Shown here in pieces: positions 7,826 through 11,992 of a DNA stretch of 11,992 bases; position 1 is the first letter of the stretch; the number at the start of each line of letters is the position of its first letter. The translations under genes were made by a program, and so were the position numbers. The notes under the pieces were generated by a model, which was not told the origin of the DNA, did no database searches, and saw only the letters and a program-made list of their open reading frames with translations. The DNA comes from an uncultured Flavobacterium sp. (lineage in GTDB: Bacteria > Bacteroidota > Bacteroidia > Flavobacteriales > Flavobacteriaceae): assembly GCF_946479975.1 (NCBI RefSeq), contig NZ_CAMLIX010000158.1, positions 1 through 11,992 on the forward strand, written 5' to 3'.

Positions 7826-9274
7826 ATGAAAAAAGCACTTCTATTGTTGCTGTCTCTGTTGTTTTTGACAGCTTGTACTCAAAAAACAACAAAAAATGTA
7901 GAAAATACTGCTAGTAAAGATTCTACAACTACAGCTTTTAAACCCGCTAATGTTCAAGAAGAAATTCTGTACCTGCGTGGAATTGAAGCTGCTATTTGGG
8001 GAATGCCCGCAGTAAATTTTCAATTAATGTATGATGCTTTTGCCAATATCAATGGCAGTTACAATCAAGTTGTAATTTGGCCAAAATTACTCGATTGGAA
8101 AAATCAGACTTTAACACCAAATCCAGATGTAATTTATTTAATGCCATTTTTTAATACCGAAAAAGTTGGACCAGTTGTACTCGAAATTCCACCTGCAGAC
8201 GATGGCGTTTTCAACGGAAGTGTGATGACGTACTGGCAAAATTCATTAGAAGATGTTGGCCCCGGTGGAGTTGACAAAGGCAAAGGAGGAAAATATCTGT
8301 TTTTACCTCCAGGTTATGACAAAAGCAAAATTCCAGCTGGTTATATTCCGTTGCAGTCTGATACCTATCGAGGATATGCCTTATTGCGTTCTGTACTTAA
8401 AAGCGGCAGTGCACAAGATGTGGCAACAGCAGTCGCTTATTCTAAACGAATTAAAGTGTATCCATTAAGCGAAGCCTCAAACAATCCTACTACCGTTTTT
8501 GTTGACGCGAGCGAAAAAGTATACGATTCAGGCATCCGTTATGATGCAAGTTTTTACGACGTTTTAAATAAAATAGTCCAAGATGAACCTTGGCTAGAAA
8601 GAGATAGAGCATTAATTGATCCGCTTAAAACAATTGGAATACAAAGAGGAAAAACATACAGCCCAGACGCAAGAACAAAAGAAATTCTTGCTGCCTCTAT
8701 TAAAACAGCAAAAAAATGGCTTAATGAAAGCTACGAAAAAAAGCCTCCATTTTTTAAAGATACACATTGGGTTTTTCCTGCTACTCCTGAATTTGCTGAA
8801 AATTTAAAATCAAATTATAATGTAGCCGACTCCTACCCAATAGACAATCGAGGAATGATTTACACCGTTATCTTTTTCAGCGCGAAACACATTGGAGAAT
8901 CTCAGTATTACTTGATGCAGATTGTAGATAAAGAGGGAAATCCACTTGATGGAAATTCTAATTATAAACTTCATGTTCCTGCCAAAGTTCCTGTAAAACA
9001 ATATTGGTCAATGACAGTTTATGATCGTGAAACCCATACTTTCATTCGCAATCAAAAATGGGCTGGCCGTTCATCACAAACACCAGGACTTAAAACAAAC
9101 AGCGATGGCAGTGTAGATCTATATTTTGGCCCAACTCCTCCTCCAAGCGGTGAATCTAACTGGGTTCCAACAGATCCAAAAGGTAAATTTGAAATTTTGG
9201 CTCGTTTTTATGGTCCAACGCCAAACCTTTACGATCAAAGCTGGAAACTAAATGATATTGAAAAAGTAAAATAA
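7826..9274 (+). CDS. DUF1254/DUF1214 lipoprotein, first of a tandem pair
   Basis: This 482-residue envelope protein of unknown function has a lipoprotein signal peptide (MKKALLLLLSLLFLTAC, lipobox LTAC, acylation at C17) and then a Thr/Lys-rich linker to about residue 40. The DUF1254 domain follows (about 45-255), with TPNPDVIYLMPFF at 97-109 and YLFLPPGY at 157-164. The C-terminal DUF1214 domain (about 345-470) contains YWSMTVYD (393-400), NWVPTD (445-450) and RFYGP (460-464). The linker after the cysteine has no acidic cluster, so a periplasm-facing location is more likely than the surface. The mature part has no cysteine apart from C17. A paralogue starts 25 bases downstream with no terminator between them. 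Known members of this family share the two-domain layout, but I know of no settled reaction. Confidence 0.9.
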   Translation: MKKALLLLLSLLFLTACTQKTTKNVENTASKDSTTTAFKPANVQEEILYLRGIEAAIWGMPAVNFQLMYDAFANINGSYNQVVIWPKLLDWKNQTLTPNPDVIYLMPFFNTEKVGPVVLEIPPADDGVFNGSVMTYWQNSLEDVGPGGVDKGKGGKYLFLPPGYDKSKIPAGYIPLQSDTYRGYALLRSVLKSGSAQDVATAVAYSKRIKVYPLSEASNNPTTVFVDASEKVYDSGIRYDASFYDVLNKIVQDEPWLERDRALIDPLKTIGIQRGKTYSPDARTKEILAASIKTAKKWLNESYEKKPPFFKDTHWVFPATPEFAENLKSNYNVADSYPIDNRGMIYTVIFFSAKHIGESQYYLMQIVDKEGNPLDGNSNYKLHVPAKVPVKQYWSMTVYDRETHTFIRNQKWAGRSSQTPGLKTNSDGSVDLYFGPTPPPSGESNWVPTDPKGKFEILARFYGPTPNLYDQSWKLNDIEKVK

Positions 9275-9299
9275 AAAATAAACTTTATACAATTAAACT

Positions 9300-10790
9300 A
9301 TGAAAAAGATAACCTTTCTTTTGATTTCAGTATTTCTTTTAGTTTCATGCAAAAAAAACACAGAAAACGATACTGTTCAAGCAACTGCGGCCGAAACAGA
9401 AAAAGTACAGCAGGACTCCACAAGTCTTCCGTCTGGGCCTGATATTAATGTAAAGATTACAGAATCGTATGCCAGACAAGTGGCGAGAGATGCTTATTTC
9501 TGGGCATGGCCTTTAGAAAATATTTACAATCGCCGTCTGGCTTTTAAGCAAGCTCCAAAAGTTGGGTTAATGAACGGCGTTTTACCATTTGCACCACTAA
9601 ATTCATTAGCCATGCTGCACGATTATATTCAACCAGAACAACGCTGGGTGGCTTGTCCAAATCAAGATGTTGTGTATGGCGCAGCAATTGCAGCTTTAGA
9701 CGAAACACCGTTAGTGATTCAGGTACCTGATTTTGGCGATCGTTTTTGGGTGTATCAAGTGGTCGACCTTAGAACCGATTCTTTTGCAAAGCTTGGTAAA
9801 ATGTACGGCACCAAACCAGGCTTTTATTTACTTGTAGGGCCAAACTGGAAAGGAGAAACCCCAAAAGGAATCACACAAGTTTTTCGCAGTAAAACAGGAA
9901 CAGCATTTGTTGTGCCGAGGGTTTTTCAAGATGATACGCCTGCAGATAAAAAAGCAGTACAATCTATTATCAATAAAATTGATGTATATGCTCTCGATAA
10001 ATTTGATGGCAAAGAAAAAACACAGGATTGGAGTAAACTTCCAGCTCTTACTTCTCCAACCAAGGATGATGGAAAAAGCGAAACCAAATGGGTATTTCCT
10101 GATAAATTTTTTGATGAGCTTCCGATTGTCTTAAAAGATGCTCCTCCATTGCCAGGCGAAGAATCTCGTTATGCACAAATACTTGCCGTGCTTGAAGCTG
10201 CAAAGAAAGATCCAGCCTTAAAAAAAGCGATAATAGAAGAGGCTCATAAAGCTGATCAAGAGCTAGTTGATCCTTTACTGCAATTCAGAAACTGGGGAAT
10301 TCCGCTTAGCGACAATTGGACAACTGCTGATAACTGCGCTGCTTTTGGAACAGATTATTTTACGCGTACCGCTATGGCAAAATCAAACATTTTGGTAAAT
10401 GCAAAAGAAGAAACCAAGTATTTTTATCAAGATCTTGATTCAAAAGGTGCAAGATTAAATGGTGCAGGTCAATATACAGTGACTTTTGCAAAAGATAAAA
10501 TGCCTCCTGTAGACGGTTTTTGGTCATTGACGTTGTACGATGAACATCATTTCTTTTCTCCAAACCCAATTAAGCGTTATTCTCTTGGAACAAAAAATAA
10601 AGATCTGAAATATAATGCTGACGGCTCGCTTACTATATACGTTCAAAATTCTGAACCGGCTGGAGATAAAAAAGCCAATTGGCTGCCATGTCCTAAAGGT
10701 ATATTCTGCTTGTATTTTAGATGTTATGGACCACAAGAAAAAACAATTAAAAATGAGTGGACACCGCCAGCAGTTCTGGCAGCGAAATAA
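9300..10790 (+). CDS. DUF1254/DUF1214 lipoprotein, second of a tandem pair
   Basis: This 496-residue paralogue of the upstream gene is strongly diverged. Its signal peptide is MKKITFLLISVFLLVSC with lipobox LVSC and acylation at C17, followed by a charged linker to about residue 50. DUF1254 (about 58-235) includes ACPNQDVVYGAAI (118-130) and QVPDFGDRFWVYQ (141-153), which resemble the family core more closely than the first copy. DUF1214 (about 385-480) carries FWSLTLYD (407-414), NWLPCP (460-465) and RCYGP (474-478). Unlike its neighbour it has five cysteines in the mature part (C119, C345, C464, C470, C475), three of them clustered in the last DUF1214 motifs. It is probably translated from a shared transcript and the pair ends at a terminator 21 bases after the stop. 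Function unknown; family call secure. Confidence 0.9.
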   Translation: MKKITFLLISVFLLVSCKKNTENDTVQATAAETEKVQQDSTSLPSGPDINVKITESYARQVARDAYFWAWPLENIYNRRLAFKQAPKVGLMNGVLPFAPLNSLAMLHDYIQPEQRWVACPNQDVVYGAAIAALDETPLVIQVPDFGDRFWVYQVVDLRTDSFAKLGKMYGTKPGFYLLVGPNWKGETPKGITQVFRSKTGTAFVVPRVFQDDTPADKKAVQSIINKIDVYALDKFDGKEKTQDWSKLPALTSPTKDDGKSETKWVFPDKFFDELPIVLKDAPPLPGEESRYAQILAVLEAAKKDPALKKAIIEEAHKADQELVDPLLQFRNWGIPLSDNWTTADNCAAFGTDYFTRTAMAKSNILVNAKEETKYFYQDLDSKGARLNGAGQYTVTFAKDKMPPVDGFWSLTLYDEHHFFSPNPIKRYSLGTKNKDLKYNADGSLTIYVQNSEPAGDKKANWLPCPKGIFCLYFRCYGPQEKTIKNEWTPPAVLAAK

Positions 10791-10811
10791 ATCAAATTAA
10801 ATCTTCGTTAT

Positions 10812-10847
10812 AATCCGATTTGTGAAAGCAGATCGGATTTTTTTTTT
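10812..10847 (+). terminator. Rho-independent terminator of the DUF1254/DUF1214 pair
   Basis: An 11-bp stem pairs 10812-10822 (AATCCGATTTG) with 10829-10839 (CAGATCGGATT), with one T-G wobble and a 6-base loop TGAAAG. A T-tract follows at 10838-10847. Confidence 0.92.
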
Positions 10848-10901
10848 CATCCAACATACAATATTACCTCAGGATTTCGTTTCAAAGGTGTCCGTAATTT
10901 T

Positions 10902-10930
10902 GTCATTTCGAAAGAAGAGAGAAATAACAC
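10902..10930. repeat. Decayed intergenic repeat of GTCATTTCGA type
   Basis: The stretch beginning GTCATTTCGAAAG and ending GAGAAATAACAC resembles, from memory, a repeat common between genes in Bacteroidota, of form GTCATTTCGA...GGAGAAATCACAC, here with changes. Only one copy is present in the window. It lies in the 314-base gap between the DUF1254/DUF1214 pair and the DUF2314-ankyrin gene, in which no real gene was seen. Confidence 0.4.
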
Positions 10931-11065
10931 TATATTCTACACAGAAAATTAACAATTTGTCACATCAACCTACAAATCCCTTTTTACATTTTACACAAAA
11001 TTAGACGACAAAAAAAGTTGTTCAAAATTTGACATTAGAAAACTTTTTAATCGTCATAAATTTCT

Positions 11066-11073
11066 TATTTTTA
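11066..11073 (+). promoter_or_regulatory. Possible promoter -7 element for the DUF2314-ankyrin gene
   Basis: TATTTTTA matches seven of eight positions of TAnnTTTG and lies 31 bases before the start codon at 11105. The upstream spacing shows only T-runs and no clear TTG, so the support is weak. Confidence 0.3.
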
Positions 11074-11104
11074 TAGTAATTGAATTAAAATTAAATAATA
11101 TATA

Positions 11105-11854
11105 ATGGAAGAAACAAAAATATTCTTCGCCGACGGAGAAAATCCAAAAATGATCGAGGCTTACAAAAAAGCGCAGGAAACTTTTAAATATTTCTGGAGA
11201 GAATTGTCTTGGGAATACCGACGCATAGTTCCAGGATTAGATGTTGCCTGTGTTAAACTCGCTTTTACGCAAGATATTGACGGCGAAACTGTAGTAGAAC
11301 ATATGTGGATTAACGATGTGAATTTTGATGGAGAAAATATATACGGTGTTTTGGTAAACGATCCAGATGAATTGACAAATGTTGCCAACGGCGACGAAAT
11401 ACAAATTCCGATCAATCAAATTAGTGATTGGTTATTTGCAATTGATGGAAAGACTTACGGCGCTTTTACTATCCAGGCAATGCGTTCTGAAATGAGCGAC
11501 GAAGAAAGAGAATCTCATGATGAAGCTTGGGGATTAGATTTTGGCGATTTTAATGATATTTTGGTGGTTAACGAACAAAAAGAAAAACCAGAAAATCTAA
11601 TTGAACATCCGATGAGCAAAAACATGAAAGAAAGTCTTATTGATTTTGTGAAAAATAATCCAGAGGAAGTAACCAGCCCAGACGAATTAGGCTACACCTT
11701 TTTGCATCGCGAAGCAATAGCAGGAAACCAGACTTCTGTTGAAGTTTTACTGGAATCTGGCGCAGACAAAAATGCTAAAACCGAAAGTGGCAAAACGGCA
11801 TTTGATTTTGCTAAAGAACTAAAATGGGAACATTTACTCCCATTACTTCAATAA
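11105..11854 (+). CDS. DUF2314 protein with C-terminal ankyrin repeats
   Basis: This 249-residue acidic protein has no signal peptide or membrane segment, so it is probably cytoplasmic. The N-terminal DUF2314 domain (about 15-130) shows the family pattern: AYKKAQETFKYFWRELSW, then VACVKLAFTQD and the diagnostic EHMWINDV (65-72), followed by IYGVLVNDP. A Glu/Asp-rich linker (about 131-170) leads to a helical segment and ankyrin-type repeats. One is nearly complete (about 194-227, with GYTFLHREAIAGN and VEVLLESGADKNAKT), and a partial one ends the protein (GKTAFDFAKE). DUF2314 has no established activity, while ankyrin repeats usually bind a partner protein. The gene is alone between its own promoter region and terminator. 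Some bacterial immunity proteins carry ankyrin repeats, but no toxin gene is adjacent, so that role is not supported here. Confidence 0.85.
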   Translation: MEETKIFFADGENPKMIEAYKKAQETFKYFWRELSWEYRRIVPGLDVACVKLAFTQDIDGETVVEHMWINDVNFDGENIYGVLVNDPDELTNVANGDEIQIPINQISDWLFAIDGKTYGAFTIQAMRSEMSDEERESHDEAWGLDFGDFNDILVVNEQKEKPENLIEHPMSKNMKESLIDFVKNNPEEVTSPDELGYTFLHREAIAGNQTSVEVLLESGADKNAKTESGKTAFDFAKELKWEHLLPLLQ

Positions 11855-11861
11855 AATTTCA

Positions 11862-11896
11862 AAATCCGATTTACTAAAAATAAGTCGGATTTTTTT
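11862..11896 (+). terminator. Rho-independent terminator of the DUF2314-ankyrin gene
   Basis: A 12-bp stem pairs 11862-11873 (AAATCCGATTTA) with 11881-11892 (TAAGTCGGATTT), with one T-G wobble and a 7-base loop. The T-tract is at 11890-11896. It begins seven bases after the stop codon. Confidence 0.92.
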
Positions 11897-11966
11897 ATTT
11901 TTTAAAATGCGAAATAATATCTGTTTTTCATAACAAATTGGACACCATTTTTTAAGAATAAAGCCT

Positions 11967-11974
11967 TAATTTTG
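11967..11974 (+). promoter_or_regulatory. Promoter -7 element for a gene beyond the window
   Basis: TAATTTTG is an exact match to the Bacteroidota -7 consensus TAnnTTTG, followed by CAGC. The nearest upstream TTG (11938-11940) leaves a 26-base spacer, longer than the usual 17-23. It lies after a terminator and points out of the window, so it probably drives the next gene on the plus strand. Confidence 0.5.
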
Positions 11975-11992
11975 CAGCGCCCAAAAAATCTA

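Noticed and set aside
8253..10736. Short open frames on both strands within the DUF1254/DUF1214 genes
   Set aside because: All are contained in secure coding regions in other frames, and their translations show no domain or plausible composition.
10822..11004. Possible 60-residue plus-strand gene
   Set aside because: It starts inside the terminator hairpin, has low-complexity composition and no family features, and overlaps a probable intergenic repeat.
11029..11034. TTGACA as a -35 box before the DUF2314-ankyrin gene
   Set aside because: TTGACA is the E. coli-type -35; Bacteroidota primary promoters use TTG and TAnnTTTG, and the spacing to the -7 candidate at 11066 is too long.

Overview
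The window looks like chromosomal DNA of a Bacteroidota species, most likely Flavobacterium or a close relative. It is AT-rich and carries a SusC/SusD pair. Gene starts lack clear Shine-Dalgarno sequences, and several intergenic regions hold the Bacteroidota promoter element TAnnTTTG. All eight recognised protein genes lie on the plus strand. The assignment rests on protein families and promoter style; no rRNA, tRNA, CRISPR array or transposase was seen.

Layout. Positions 2-3936 hold the end of a nutrient-uptake operon: a SusC-type TonB-dependent receptor cut off at its 5' end by the window edge, then a SusD-type lipoprotein, closed by a strong hairpin terminator. A LytTR response regulator (4050-4814) follows behind its own well-formed promoter, with no histidine kinase beside it. 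Next is a NUMOD4/HNH-like protein (5036-5620) in which two expected nuclease metal-binding positions appear to be replaced and which ends in a helix-turn-helix-like segment, so it may be a DNA-binding protein derived from a homing nuclease. The gap at 5621-6087 is filled with small repeats, including an exact 12-base inverted repeat. The housekeeping gene lpdA (dihydrolipoyl dehydrogenase, 6088-7476) stands alone with its own terminator.

Positions 7826-10790 hold two tandem, strongly diverged DUF1254/DUF1214 lipoprotein genes 25 bases apart, ending in a hairpin terminator and probably forming a two-gene operon. The last gene (11105-11854) joins an N-terminal DUF2314 domain to C-terminal ankyrin-type repeats. 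It is followed by another terminator and by a promoter-like element for a gene beyond the window.

How the genes fit together. SusC and SusD form an outer-membrane importer of unknown substrate. The two DUF1254/DUF1214 lipoproteins probably work as a pair in the envelope, in an unknown process. LpdA serves central 2-oxoacid metabolism. The remaining genes look like independent units. No clearly new multi-gene system is evident; the best candidates for further work are the degenerate HNH protein, the DUF1254/DUF1214 pair and the DUF2314-ankyrin protein.
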